A stretch of DNA of 64,000 bases from Diospyros lotus. Lineage: Eukaryota > Streptophyta > Magnoliopsida > Ericales > Ebenaceae. The position numbers were made by a program, and so were the translations under genes. The notes under the pieces were generated by a model that did not search any database, had not been told where the DNA came from, and was given only the letters and a program-made list of their open reading frames with translations. Of this stretch, positions 1-12,880 are shown in pieces. The stretch lies in the NCBI RefSeq assembly GCF_014633365.1, contig NC_068338.1, positions 48,495,716 through 48,559,715 of the forward strand, written 5' to 3'. Numbering within the stretch: the stretch's first letter is position 1; each line of letters opens with the position of its first letter.

Positions 1-49
1 CTTATCGGTTCTATCCCGAAATATAGTGGTTGGGTCAATTTGGTTAGGA

Positions 50-1200
50 TGTTATCTTCTGTTAACTGCCAAATAAGCCAGCGTTTCTTAAAAATAAATA
101 AAATAAAATTGTATTAATATAATATTCAAATATTTTTATAATTAAAATAAAAATAAAAAATATTTTAAAAATTTTATCAAACTATTTATTAAATATTTTA
201 TAATGCATTGGTGATGTATAGGTATTTTTTATCCGTAAACTCCAATGTAAATTTATTTAAAAGAAAATGGATAAATTTATTTAAAAAAAATTAGATAACT
301 TCTTTTTTAATAATTGTTAAATAAATTTAACAAATACGATTAAATTTATTTTTATTCAAAATGCTCTCTATATCTCATTTTTTATAGTCCATATTTTAGT
401 TAATAAACGCTACATAAGATAACGTCTATTAAAATAAGTAAGATAAAATTGTATTAAGATAATATTTAAATATTTTTTGAATCAATATTTGAAATTGTCA
501 AGTTAAAGATAGAAAGTATTTTAATATATTTTATTAGATTATTTGGTAAATTTTTTGAAATGTATCAATGAGCATATATGTTATTTTTTCTTATTTATAA
601 GATTAAAAATAAATTTATTTAAACAATAAAGATAAATTTATACGAATAATTTCAAATAAAAAGCTATATGACTTATTTTTCAAGAGTTGTTATATAAATT
701 TAACAAATACAATGAAAAATACTTTTGTCTTAAAATGCTTTACATATTTCATTTTTTGGGGCTTATATCTTAATTAACAAGCATTACCTCTCATTTTATG
801 TAATTTTATTAAAATAAATAAAATAATATTAAAATACTTTCCAAACCAATATACGCAATGATTAAGATAAGATTGTAAAACATTTCAATATTTTTATCAC
901 ATACTGGTTAAATTTGTTGAAATGCATTTGAGGACACAAATATTTTTTTATTATTATTATTTATAAGAACCAATACATGCTTATCTTGAATGAGTGAAAT
1001 AAGATAAGCATATGTTGAAAAACCCATATAAGAAATCACGCAATATTTTTTATGAATTTTCACATAAATTTAAAAAGATAAAAATATTTAATAATTTCTA
1101 TATTTTATATTATCGGTGTATTTCTTAAATAACAAACACTATATTAGTAAATAAGTTACCATAATACAATTGTAAAAGTATAAACATTTTTTCAAGTATT
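50..1200. repeat. Degenerate tandem repeat, about four units of ~345-370 bp
   Basis: The same series of short AT-rich blocks recurs near 58, 399, 769 and 1,122: a TTAA-rich block with AACAAGC/AAACGC-like words, then AAAATAAATAAAATAA-like sequence, a TAATATTCAAATATTT-like stretch, a GGTATTTTT/TTATTTTT block, and an AAATTTAACAAATAC block (clear at about 325 and 695). Spacings are about 340-370 bp. Units have diverged heavily and the array may begin left of the window. No open frame or element end is visible. It could be an old satellite or internal repeats of a decayed element. Confidence 0.55.
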
Positions 1201-1677
1201 TAGTAATTTTTTTATGAAACTATTAATAAGTGTTGATAATTTATAAATAACTGTTGTTAATTATTTTAATAAATATTTATAATTTTATAAGTGTTAAAAT
1301 ACTATGTCTCCGTAATAATTTTATTTTGGTAGCAATTACATATATAATTTTATTTTGAAAACTTTATTTATTTTAGATAATTTATTTATATGAAATGGGT
1401 AATTTGATTGATTATGGTAATAAAAAAATTTCCTTTCTTTAAAATAATAAATAATATGGAAGTTTATTTGTATTTTATATTTAATAATTTAAATTTTCAA
1501 CTGCATATTAATTCACTTAAAATAAATGACAGGGGTAGATGTATAACTGTAAACTATTATATTTTAGTTATTAGTTCTTAAACATTTATAGTAAGTAGTT
1601 AGAGATGTTTTTATTAATTAATCATTGATTAAAATATTTTATACTTTAGAAGAAGTTATATGTAAATGCAACTTTTA

Positions 1678-1688
1678 ATATATAAAGG
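1678..1688 (+). promoter_or_regulatory. Putative TATA box of the R3H-SUZ gene
   Basis: ATATATAAAGG lies about 160 bp upstream of the chosen ATG at 1,849. A start site 25-35 bp downstream would give a 5' leader of roughly 130 bp. Base composition changes from very AT-rich to balanced just after it, as expected at a transcript start. Support is positional only. Confidence 0.4.
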
Positions 1689-1848
1689 GGTGTTGTGTAA
1701 TAACTGTATATGTTTCGGGCGACAAGTGTAATTATCTTTTCCTATAAAACATATATATCTGGGGTCCAAGCGGCGGTGAAACAGACGCATTTGACTCGTA
1801 AGAACATCTGGCGTTCATTCTCTCCGTCCGGTTTCGTCGAATTTCAGA

Positions 1849-4800
1849 ATGGGTATCACCGAATTCGCAATGGTAAGCAATTCCTCCGATTCGGAGATCT
1901 CTCTGTATTAAATCTTGCAGCAAACGATTGTTATTGGCATCTAAGCTATGCTATCTGGCCCCGAATTTTCTATCTTTTCGAATCTTGCTTTGAGATTCTA
2001 GGGTTCGAATTCATACAGTTAGTAAGTAGAACCGAAAGTTAAAATTGGGCGTTCTTGGATATTTTCGATGTTTTCTGATGGATTGCTGCCCCTCGAATTT
2101 AGATGCTAGTTGTTCTACTGTTCGTTCTTTTTAGCTCCAATTTGCCCGGGTAATAATGAAGAAAAACGAAGACGGACAGTTTGGTGTTCTCTTTTTTCAT
2201 CTTTTCACTTTCCCCATAAATGATTTTGTCTATGTTCTTATACTCGCTCAAACACTGTGATTAAATGGTTGAGGCTCAGGTGCCCTGCCCAATACCCGAG
2301 TTGTATGTTCCATCTGAAGAAACTTGAGCTCGAGTCATTGTGTACACCTGTATAAAAGATGCTGGGGCCTGAGTTGAAAGGCGGTAAAACCTGTTAGGGG
2401 CAGGTTGGAGAGAAAATGTATTGTTTACTAAAGCAGTAAACAATGATGGAATCTAGTGTGTTGAAGAAGCAAGACCTTCTACGTCTCCAATTTTTTTATA
2501 CCCTGTACCCAATTTGGGGCATTTCCAAATTTTGTTGCTATATAATTTAAGTCTTTTAAGAGTTAATGGAACTGCAATAGCCTAGGATTTGGGTGGTGGA
2601 GTAAGGATTCTTCTGGTAGTTACAGTACCACGTGATAACTACCTTTGTAACCCACTGTCTAGATTTCGCCATATTTAATCTAAAAATGGCCAATGAGATA
2701 GAAATAATCAATGGTAATAGAGTTCAAGTTTTAAATTCACTCATTATTCGAACAAATTCCATTGAGTCTCCACACCTTTTTTCCTTTAAAAAAATTGCTC
2801 TGGAAATTGTCTCTACATAGTATTTGATCCCATCCAACATGTTTATAGAGCTTCTTGCTAATGCATGTCATCATTTAGAAAATCTTACCCAATTCAGTTT
2901 GGATAAGTATAATTTGTTTCATGCCAAATGTTGCATGCTGCCCTGTATTTGGCAGTGTCATATAGCTTTTGAACATATCAGGTTGAACACTTGTTTGTTA
3001 AATCTCATTATTTAAATAATTTAATTTTTATTTAATTATTTGACACCCTCATTGAGTAGGCTCCCCCCCCCCCCCCAAAAAAAAAAAAAAAAAAAAAACA
3101 AAACAAAAAAGGCAAGTGCCTCAAAAGGAAAAAAAAAAAAAGAAATATTTTATGCGCATATAAATTCTATTGAGCCTCTTAATTCTATATTAATAGCAAG
3201 TTATTAAACTGCAGGTTGAGGAGTTGGCTTTTCTTGTTAAGGACAACCTTCCTTGCAAGCACCTTGTTCTTTCTATGGAAGAAGCCTTTATAAATTTCCT
3301 TCAAGATGATCCAAGGTGTCTTTTAGTTGATGAAATTGTTTTTGAAATTAAATTGTTTGCTAAATTAGGCTATTTGGTCTTATAATTAAAATCTATACAA
3401 CGGACAGAGCTACACAACTTCACCAGCTACATTAATTAGGACAGGCCTTGGCACAACAAGCTAAATTGAGGTCAAAATAATATGGTTTGAGCTAAAGTTG
3501 GTTGATTATTCTCAAGGTTGAATCTTTGAAGTGATTTATTTCTTTTTTCTTTTAAATGTATTTTGCATTTGTATAGCTGAATTCACATACTGGGATAAAG
3601 GTTTGGTAAGTTGTTCTTGTTCAAATGTACTGCAAGAATTGCTTCTCTGATAAAGTTTTATAATTTCCCATATAGCTAAGAAGCATCCCATTCATCAAAC
3701 ATGTCTTGTCATGTGGACACAGTTCTAAGATCTTCTATTTTTTCTCAATATTTTCGAATATCTGCTACACTTTAGACACTTGTGTTCCTTGTTTGGTGAC
3801 AAAAAACAGAAAGCAAGTTTTAGTATTACAACTTGAGAGCCACTACTTAAAAAGTTAAAACCTAAAGCATGTTGGACTACACCTATTAATTTTTCCAATT
3901 TCTTGACTTTACGGCCAAAAATTTATAATTTGTTTGCAATTGTACATTTGATAGATATTAGAATTTATTTTTCAACACATTTGTTGGAAAAGATTCTTTT
4001 CTTGTTCTACACATTTGTTGGAAAAGATGCTTTTCTTTTTTCTACACATTTGTTGGAAAAGATGCTTTTCTTTTTCCACACATATTTGTTGCATAAAGGG
4101 TTTCCCCATCACATGAGGCTCCCAACCTTGTGTGAGGGTTGTGTTGTTGCGTTGCCTTACCATTGTTTTGCGAGCAACTGTTTCTACAACTCAAACCCAC
4201 AACTTTCCAGTCACTGAGGAGCAACCTTATTGTTGCTACGGCAACACATTTTTGAAAGTGACTGCATAAAACTGGAAAAAAAAATGTATCTTAAAAAGAT
4301 ATTTCAATTTCCTCAAAATCCGTGTGTTGATTCCGTACCTGGTGGAAATGTTGTTTTGCTATAGTTGTTCAGATAGGTAGCAGAATTGATCTTCTATAAG
4401 AAAAATGCGTGTGTTGATTCCGTACCTGGTGGAAATGTTGTTTTGCTATAGTTGTTCAGATAGGTAGCAAAATTGATCTTCTTCTATAAGAAAAATGGTG
4501 ACAAATTAAAATTATATGGTTGTTAAAATTATATTTTCTACTATGCTTTTTAAAGAGAGATCTTACATTGGTTAAGACTTGAAATAATTATATTACTAAT
4601 TAATTGGAATTTTAGGGTTGGGTGTTCAATAATTCAAATGATTTATTTATTAAAGAAACCAATAGAGTGGTGGGAGAAGAGAAGGAAATTCTTATATAGT
4701 TTTGTTTTTGTTACATGAATTCCTCTGTTTTCTTTTTCGTACTTGTGTTCAGGATGTTATTTAGTTAGGGTGTAGTAGGTATGTGTATGATACTGCTGTA

Positions 4801-7800
4801 TTGTTCCATACATATTATATTTAATTGTCCACAACATTAGCAAGTGTGCTGTCCATTTTATAACACTGGAATTGAATGAGAACATAAAGGGAAATACAAT
4901 TAAAAGGGTTGATGTAGAAAATCACAGATTGGGTCTCACATGTGGCGACTTATTTCTGTTATTTTTAAATTTTTTCCCTCAATTGCTGTAATTGTTATTT
5001 CCTTTATTACTGTTATTGCTTGTTGTAGTGTTGCTTTAATTTCCAGCTGTAATAGTTAGTTACTGGGAGAATATTCTAGGGAGAGCCCATGTGTATGGGC
5101 TAGATTAGGACAAAACCGGTTGTTATAACCGCTTGTAAGGGAGAATCTGCTATGGTAGCACCCATGCTAGGAGGTATATATATCCCTCCTAGACCTTCCA
5201 GAAAGGATATCGGGAATATCATTGAAATTCACCATCTCTCTCTCTCTCTCTTTCTATCTCTCTGTTCTTTCTTCCCTTTTTTCTGCCCAACTTTTTTCTC
5301 TTCTATTGCCATTCACCGATTTATACTAAGTCAGTGAGATAGCCACTGTCACTTGCTGTGACATTGGGTACACACAAGTTTGGCTTCTATGCCCGAAGAT
5401 GATTTTCCATGTAGTGTCTACATTTGAATTTGGGATATTGAAATGATACATACACACTTCACATTATCTTTTTTGCCAGGCATTTTTATAGATATATGTG
5501 CACATATTTTATATCCTTCTTCTCTCTCTAGTATTAGCTTAGCTCTCACCTAGAAGTGTGCACAATTCATTTGAGTGGCATACTTTGTTTGACATGTATC
5601 AACATGGATACTTGTCAGACATGCCAAGTCACATGTCTTAATTTTTTATTATTCGACACTTCTTTGGCACATGATAGACACACATGTTGATAGGTTTGAT
5701 AGGCTAAGGGCAGCATGAAGTTTTTCAAACATTTTTCAGTCTGAAATTTTCAGATACAATAAATTTTTAGGTGAAAAATAAAAAATAAAATGAAGCCTAA
5801 TTACATCTCCAAGAAAAGTGGCTACTCTTTTTTTTATTATATATTAATGGTGTTTATATTATTATTATTGGTTATTTAAGTTGGGTTAATGGTGTTTATA
5901 TTATCATTATTGGTTATTTAAGTTGAATTAATGGTATTCAAATATGTCCACATGCTACTATTATTTTTTTTATTGGTTGATGACTTCATTTAGATTAGTG
6001 GTACTTTTTTGACATGTACATAAATGTTACTAACAAAAAATACAGAAATATATTATTTGCTTGTCATATCCATATCCTTATGTTTCCAAATCATTTTATT
6101 CCATGTCCATTTCCATATCTTTCTGATTTTAAGAATTGAAATTGAGAATCTGTATTGGGAAAGTGTACTAAATGATTTGCTTTCCCTAGCTTGGATGCGG
6201 TGCTGGAGCTAGAACCAATGAGTCCATACAACCGCCTTCTGTTACATCGTCTTGCAGATATTTTTGGGTATGTTCCTTCAGTTGTTTTTTTAGCTTTCCT
6301 TTTCCAACTGTCCTCTTAATTTTATTGTTGATTTAGTATTTCTTTGGAGAAAATTTTATGCTAATTGTAGGATATTTCATTCTTTCCCTGGTTCCTACCT
6401 GATGCTCTTTTCATTGAGGAATTCTATTGTTTGCTTTATTTTACTAGGTTTTCCCATCATTCTGTTGGAGAAGGTGATGAACGCCACTTACTTTTGGAGC
6501 GTTCTCCAGAGACATCAATGTATGTGAAATGATTAGCCTAAAAACTTAGAATTCTTTCCATTACTTGTGGCACACATATCTCTGCTTTATGGTTGCCAAA
6601 TCTTTTTATTGTTTTAGATAGATATCAATAGGCTTATGTACTTTATACACAAATATATTTATGCTAGTGATTGGTACAGTCATTTCATTACAGCATGTCT
6701 TTTTTTCTTAATTTTTCCTTTTTCTGATTTTGGTATAATTCTACTATGTAGCCAACACCCCATAATGGGATTATGGTTTGATATATTGTTGCCTTTCTAA
6801 ATAAGGGAAAAGTGACAAGTATTTGGTGATCGTGCCATACTCTTCTACGAGGAGTGAATTGATTGATCCTTGGTAGTTGTGTACATACTGATACCTGAGT
6901 CTGTAAAAGTTATATAGGCTTGTCCTATCACTTGTGGGATCACTTGTTGAAGTTATGGGTTTTGTCCTAGTTCTTGCTTGGGGCATTTCCCCAAATTTAG
7001 TATCTTGATAGATATTTACTGTTAGGCTTCTGCTTTCCCTGATGAATGAAATGGTTTACTATTAGTCATTTCCTTGTTATGATGCCTTCTTTATTTTTTA
7101 AATTGTGCTATGGTAGGGACTTTTTTAGGTTATTGCTCTATGCTTCTATTAGGATTCAATTGATCATTGAACATTGAAAAGTTGCGTAAGTTCTGATATG
7201 TACTGTTTTTAGTAATACCAAATTCTTTAACCAGCTCTGTCTTTTAATTTTAAGCATGATCCTTAGTCTCTTCCAAATGCTTCCTTTGGAGCCTTTTTGT
7301 GCTGGTTAGCCTTGTGGGATCTGAATCTTAGGTAAATGAGTATGGTTTGTTGGATTTATTGACAAGTGATATGCAACTATATTCTTAGGTTGGTTGCAAC
7401 AGACTCTATCCTTATTAAGACATAATTTGTTTTGGAATTTTCTTGGAAAACACATTGTTGGAATTCTATTGAAATTGGAATTGAGAAAGTAATGCAACAA
7501 TGTGTGAATATTGAACTTTTAGGAGAGCAATAAGTTTCTGGCAGCGTCATCCTTTCGTTTCATTTTCCCTCATAATCCTCTGATCATTTCAATGTTGAAT
7601 TGCAGACCACCCATTCTTGTCAGTGATCTACTGTGGCAGTATGATGAACTTCATCCTCCAACAACATCACACCAACTATTAAGGAGAAGTAAAGCTTCCC
7701 CAGGTAAATCTTGTTCGTTTTTCATATGGCAAATTTAGTTTATCAGGCCACTTGTATTTGGTGGTCTTCTTGCATGTAATGAAGAATGTCAAACTTTGAA

Positions 7801-9177
7801 AATTTGACCACCTCCATAAAGATGGAGTCTGTGTCTGTTCTGGACATAGGATTCTTAAGATAAAGTCCATCCTAACATCAGTCCAAGGATGAATTGCCGC
7901 AGGGAAGATATATATGTCCAACAATTTTATCCTGGAGGATGTCTTCTGGGCCTGAAATGTTGCTTCAAGTTCCAATCAGTTAGATGGGAGTGGTGGTGTG
8001 AGGCTTCACTTTGACAAAAGCAAGATACTGATACCAAAATTGATGTTAACCTAGTTGGTGTAGAAAAGTGGAGAAGAAGAAGAAGAAATAAGAGAACAGA
8101 CAGAGAAGAAGAAAGAAAGAAAGAGCAAGATTGATAAAAAAAAAAAGCTTATAATTTGATCATGTTAAGATCTTTCGTTTTATTCATAACCGCTTGGGAT
8201 GATGATCTTTAAGAAGTTTTTGGAAAGTCTCTTTAAACGGCAAAGCTATTTTATATAATTGGAACGATTTTTCAACTTTCAGGGTTTCAAATTGATGGCA
8301 TTATGTGCATTTTTTAATTCCATTGTATCAAAGGTAAAAATCACAGCTATATCTAATCGCAACTGAAGATATTATCTTCTTCAAGTATTCTTATATCTGT
8401 CCAAACTGAAAGCTATTTGACAATTTATGGTCTCTCATCCTTGGTATGTGTGGTTTTAAATATTGCATCAGAAATGTGGTTAGATCTCTTTGCCTTTTGT
8501 TTGAAAATAGCTTGTTGGGCCTTCATTTGAAACAAGCCAGAATGTTAAGCATGAGTAATTTTTTATATGTTTCAGCAGCGAAGGTAGAAAAATCTGCGGA
8601 TCAATTTTCACTCAAGGAAAGAGAAGCGGCTTACCTGGCAGCACGTGAGCGAATATTTACAAGATATGATGATGAGATAAATGAACCTGTGAAGCCAAAA
8701 CCACGAAGCATTCCTGTGGTTGCCCGCCGTATGATTGCACATGCTCTTGGGCAACGAATTAGCCCATCCAATCAAGCAGTCAGACTCAAGGATGCTAAAG
8801 AAAATGGACAGCAAACTAAGGGGACAAACATTCAAGGGAAGGAACAAGAGAATACCAACTTGAGGATAAAGCATGGCCGGGAAAACAGTATCTTGTCTGG
8901 CCAAACTGTGACTCTATATCATAAACCCAAAGTTAGAAACTTCAAAGGTGGTGCATCATTGCATGATGAGAAGATAATGGCACCTAGGCAAGCTGATAAA
9001 ACCGCCATTGAGCCCAGGCTGTCTCAACCACGAAGAAGTGAAGCAGGAGTTTACAGAGGCAATTTGAAAGAGGAGCATATGGGAGCAGCAAAGAGAATCT
9101 TTGCCCATGCTATGCGATTTCATTCTGTGAAAGAAGGAATGCTTTCCAGACGCAATGGAGTGAATCAGGACAAATAA
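1849..9177 (+). CDS. R3H-SUZ domain RNA-binding protein, complete six-exon gene (copy A)
   Basis: Exons: 1,849-1,872; 3,215-3,315; 6,190-6,267; 6,448-6,519; 7,606-7,703; 8,576-9,177. All introns are GT-AG and the sum is 975 nt, giving 324 aa plus stop. Residues about 20-92 form an R3H domain, with the R-x3-H signature at R57 and H61 (RLLLH) and a D-E-R-H-L-L-L-E strand after it. Residues about 139-185 fit a SUZ domain (EREAAYLAARERIF, then PVKPKPRSIPVVARRMIAHA). The C-terminal part is basic and probably disordered. R3H and SUZ modules bind single-stranded nucleic acid, so a cytoplasmic or nuclear RNA-binding role is likely; the plant target is unknown. The ATG at 1,849 encodes eight residues before the first intron and continues in frame into exon 2. 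Introns 1 and 2 are long (1.3 and 2.9 kb). A broken paralogue lies at 46,430-54,266. Confidence 0.9.
3063..3098. repeat. Homopolymer C14-A22 in intron 1
   Basis: Fourteen C are followed directly by twenty-two A in intron 1 of the R3H gene, then more A-rich sequence. The length is likely polymorphic or affected by sequencing error. No function is implied. Confidence 0.8.
3975..4095. repeat. Minisatellite, about 3.5 units of 34-35 bp, in intron 2
   Basis: The phrase ACACATTTGTTGGAAAAGAT starts at 3,975, 4,009 and 4,044, with a degenerate fourth start at 4,079. Units are separated by a T-rich stretch. It lies just left of the point (about 4,113) where similarity to copy B begins, so no counterpart is seen in copy B. 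Confidence 0.75.
4321..4496. repeat. 87-bp tandem duplication in R3H intron 2
   Basis: A unit beginning CGTGTGTTGATTCC at 4,321 is repeated from 4,408, nearly identical apart from a few bases. Copy B has one unit at about 35,400-35,510, so this duplication is private to copy A or was lost from B. Confidence 0.85.
4934..5363. mobile_element. 430-bp insertion with TTGGG target duplication, solo-LTR-like
   Basis: The insert is flanked by TTGGG at 4,929-4,933 and 5,364-5,368. At the matching place in copy B (about 45,345) there is one uninterrupted TTGGTAC site, so this is an insertion in copy A after the duplication. The ends are TCTCACA and TGTGACA, an imperfect inverted pair. The insert has a TATATATAT stretch and a CT-rich tract, as in LTR promoters and leaders, and no coding capacity. 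A solo LTR is the best guess. Confidence 0.6.
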
Positions 9178-10053
9178 AATTTGATTGGTAGATTCTCAAT
9201 GCTGCAAAGCAGCCTCTGAAATCACTTGCTATCTAGATGCGGAGCTCTCAAGCCTTTTGCTACAAGACCAACGGATCATCGAAAGACCATAGAAAATGTC
9301 TTGAGACTGTGAGGATATTCTCCGATAAGACGTAACAGGATAAAGAATGAGGTTAACCTGGAGTTTGATGTTGGCAGGCATCACACTCACTCAAGATGCC
9401 ACATGCAAACTTTTGTTTGTGACAGGAAGCTGGTGGATGGATGAGTGTTAATGGACTGGAGTGGGTCGGGCGTGTGGTTGTAGAACTGGAGATGATAATG
9501 GACTTCCACCCCTTTTGAAACTGCTTCAGCTAATCATTCATTCATGGCGGCAATATGTTTTTGCATCTTCTAATGTTCTCAGGCCTTGTTTCCTCAAGAT
9601 CCTGGTTTGTTGTCTTTGATTGTGTGTTCTAGGTGATGCGTCCAGACCTAACTTGTCCTCTTGTTCATCTATTATGGTGGTTGCGTCACATATCTTCTTT
9701 TGGAGCGATTGGCTAGTGTTAACCTTTGGCTGTGAGTTCATGGGATTGCAGTCTCTAGAACAACGTCCTTCTGGTATTTCCCTATAAATCTTTTTATGGT
9801 TTTTTCAATTTTATCCTATTCTTTTTATGATGTCCACTTCCGGGACTGGGGCTGGGTCTCCAATCCCTTTCCCTTTTACCCCATTCTTCTTTAAATTTCT
9901 TTCAATTTCAAACATCCTCACACCTTTCCTTTCCCCCATCGCTTTAATCCAAAAATAACGTTGTTTGTTAATTGAAGAACCCTACCTTGAATTGCGATTC
10001 TTCAGTAAACTAGTTGGTTAATTAGCAACTTTTACAGCTTACTAAATAGGTCT
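9178..10053. other. 3' UTR and flank of the R3H gene, shared by both copies
   Basis: No gene is visible. An AATAAA overlaps the stop codon of the R3H gene. The stretch is almost identical to 54,267-55,190 in copy B, with only a handful of substitutions over the first 600 bp. That is far less difference than in the intergenic sequence after 11,300. It probably includes the 3' UTR. Confidence 0.6.
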
Positions 10054-11287
10054 TTTGAATTAAAAATGGAATGGTAATGTTGTTGGTAATTTGTTTATTT
10101 TTATAAATGAATGGTAATGTTGTTGAATTAAAAATGGAATGGAATGGTAAAAGAAAAATCACTTACCCCCTTGGAAAATGAATTTTATGGAAAAAAATTT
10201 GTACCATATATATATTTTTTATAAAAAAGTTATAAGTGTTTGATTGTTTTTATAAAAAGTATGTGTAATAATTACACATTTTTTTTATAGTAAATGTGTA
10301 TAATCAAATACATTAAGTGTTCCAAAATCATAAAACAATTTCAATTCAATTTTTAAAAGACACTCTGATTCAGTTTACGATTCGAACTGAACTGTAGTGA
10401 GGCCTACAGCCACCTGCACCCTTCGGCTGCCCATTAACCCCTCAAACATGCAATCCCCTGGCAAGAGCCACCCTTGCCACACAACCATGATGTTATCCTG
10501 AGTGAATTGAAGGTAAGGAGTCGACTTTTTGGGCTAGCGAATTCTGCCTCCCATTATCAAAACCAGAACCTGCAAACAACGGAGCCATGACTTTGACAAT
10601 TAACCATACTATCACAAACCCGCTCCTCTGATGTCATCCCCTTAGAGTCAGGAGCTCGGACAAAACAAAACCCAACCCCCCTGAAGATGTAAGGGCTGAA
10701 GACTGATCCATTCCTCAAACTTTCAGTCTCAACACCTCATCGGAAGAACGCTGCGCAGGCTGAGAATTCGCAGGTGCACCCAAATCCAAGAACCCAACAG
10801 AAGAACCCATATCAGAAGAACCCACCCTCTACACTTTCACACGTTGTTCGCATCTCTAGATTATTTGAGCCCCAACCATCATGAACTGAACCACCGAGAT
10901 CATCCCCTGCAACCCTAGCTAGAATCCATTTCTCTACCATCACCGTCCTGATGAATCGATTCAGAAACACCGGGTTTACATGTTATAACAAGGACTAATT
11001 AGAATTCATTTCTACGTTATAGACCTCTCATTTAATTTTCTTATTTAAAATCTTCAGAACTTAAATTTCACAGTTGGTGAAGCTTTTATTCGACCTCTAA
11101 TTTAATTTTTCCATTTAAAGTCTCCACAACTTATTATTTTTTTTTTTTACAAAGAGTGAATCCTTTCAAATAATCTGCAAGCTAAATCATGATATCTTAT
11201 TTATCTAAAGCATCTCTCTCTTTTTTTAATTACCAACAACATTATCTTTTGTTGTCTGTCTCATTACCATTCCATTTTTAATTCAAA
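10054..11287. mobile_element. DNA element with 26-bp perfect terminal inverted repeats
   Basis: The left end 10,054-10,079 (begins TTTGAATTAAAAATGG) is the exact reverse complement of 11,262-11,287. A second, partial copy of the terminal word occurs at about 10,120-10,145. The 1.23 kb body has no credible frame and includes an unusually non-AT-rich stretch (about 10,360-10,980). Copy B at about 55,195-55,250 keeps only the left end plus some 15 bp, then 16 foreign bases, then the right flank. This suggests internal loss or imperfect excision there. No clear target duplication is seen, so the superfamily is open. Confidence 0.65.
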
Positions 11288-11830
11288 TACTAGGAAATTT
11301 TATTTAATGTTGTCTATCTCATTTTGAATTATCTTACATATTTCATAAATATGACATTCTTTTAAATTAAATTTTATCTCAATATAAGTGTCAGTTAATA
11401 TCGGATAATATTGATTAGTATCGCACAATAGCATACGAAACAATACCGGTCGGTACCAACTATTAACAATACAATCACAAATGAAATAAAAATAAAGAAA
11501 CTATATAGTTAAAAATTATTAATTTTATGTTACTTCGTTTAATTAGTTATATAAATTGAAAAATAAAACTATGCATTTTCACTCTTTTAATTTATATTAT
11601 TATGTCACTAATTGTGTCATTTACTTATTTTTTTATCTTGAGTTGTGTAATTATTTTGAATATTAGAGATTTTTTATTTTCAATAATATATTTAATATTT
11701 GATTTTATTATGCAACCTTTCACTCTGGAACTTGTGTGAGATGTCTGGGAAGGACTATGTTAATTGTATATCAAGAATTATATCTTAGGTTATACATACG
11801 TGTGTAAATAATTAAAATATCTTTCGTGCT
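11288..11830. other. AT-rich intergenic sequence, nothing recognised
   Basis: No frame, RNA gene or element end is apparent. It aligns with about 55,250-55,850 in copy B with visible divergence. Confidence 0.5.
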
Positions 11831-11839
11831 TTACCGCTT

Positions 11840-12880
11840 TATAGGGGCAGAGTCACATGAGGGCAGTTGCCCCCATTGGGTTAGATTTTTTTTAATTTTA
11901 TTTTTTTACAGTAATATACTATTAGAAGTAAAAAAAAAAATATTTTATTAATAAAAATTTAAAAAGTAAGTATTGAAGAAAACAAGTATATAATGGCCTA
12001 GTAGTAACCATTACAATATTTTTTATAATTTATATATAATTTTATTTTTTTAGAATGATGATGTAAATAAAGCTAAGTATTGAAGAAAATTATGAAGTAA
12101 AGAAAGCAAGTATGGTGAAAATTTATATTGAAGAAAATGAACAAATTAACAAAAACAAGTATTGAGTCAATTGATGTTGCACATTTTCCATCGATTTGGG
12201 ACAAAAAATTACAATAATGAATTATAATCTTAATTTTTTAGATCAAATTAGAATAGTCTACTTCTAAAGAGGTATGTGTGAGTATTGAAATCAAGACGAT
12301 TCATTTTAGTGTAAGTTTGGTTCAATAAATTTGGTAATTGTTTAGAATATAGTATAAGCAACGATGTTGCTTTTACTTATACTATTATCTTTTTGAAACA
12401 AATAATTGGGACCAAAGAGATGGTGATTCTTTTGAAAAAGAAATGTTCACTAATTTAAAAAAAAAAATCTTTTAAGTTCACGTTAAAGATGTTAATAATG
12501 CACATAATTAAACTCGAAACAACTGTAAAACCTTAATGAATCAAGAACAAATTATTGAGACAGTTTTCTTTAGGCAATTAGAGCAAATATTGTGTGATTA
12601 TCGAATTGTCTGAATATCTCAATTGATTGTATTTGACTTATTCTACGGTAAGAATTATTCTTTTGTAATCATGATGAGTCTAAATATTTAAATAATTAAG
12701 GTAAATTTCTTAAATAATTGTAATTTTTAATATGAAAAGCTATAAAGAACAATTATAAATTTTTTTTTCTTTTAATATTATTATTATTATTATTTTATTT
12801 TTAAAATTATATTTTTGTATTTAAGTTCACCCCATTGAATCAAAATTTTATCTCTATGCTTACCGTCTCATCTCATTGCA
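11840..12880 (+). pseudogene. Decayed hAT transposase (TTF zinc finger / DUF4371, ZMYM1-like), copy A
   Basis: Fragments of the plant ZMYM1-like hAT transposase can be read across frameshifts and stops. In order they are a D-L-G-Q-K-I-(x4)-N-Y-N stretch (about 12,200), a W/F-G-N-W-L-E-Y-S-I-like stretch with cysteine-like positions (about 12,300-12,400), an LMNQEQIIETV-like stretch (about 12,530), and an N-E-S-K-(x)-L-N-N-Q-like stretch (about 12,670). The left edge AGGGGCAGAGTCAC and the right edge (ATCAAAATTTTATCTC) recall the CAGGGGCGGAGC-type hAT ends. The same fossil lies in copy B at 55,855-56,896, so it predates the duplication. It cannot encode protein. Confidence 0.7.

Noticed and set aside
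1710..2042. 110-codon open frame at the transcript start
   Set aside because: It crosses the chosen start and the exon 1 donor in another frame and has no family features. It is leader plus intron 1.
8608..8904. Minus-strand frame opposite R3H exon 6
   Set aside because: Shadow of the coding exon; it disappears in the copy B deletion and has no domain.
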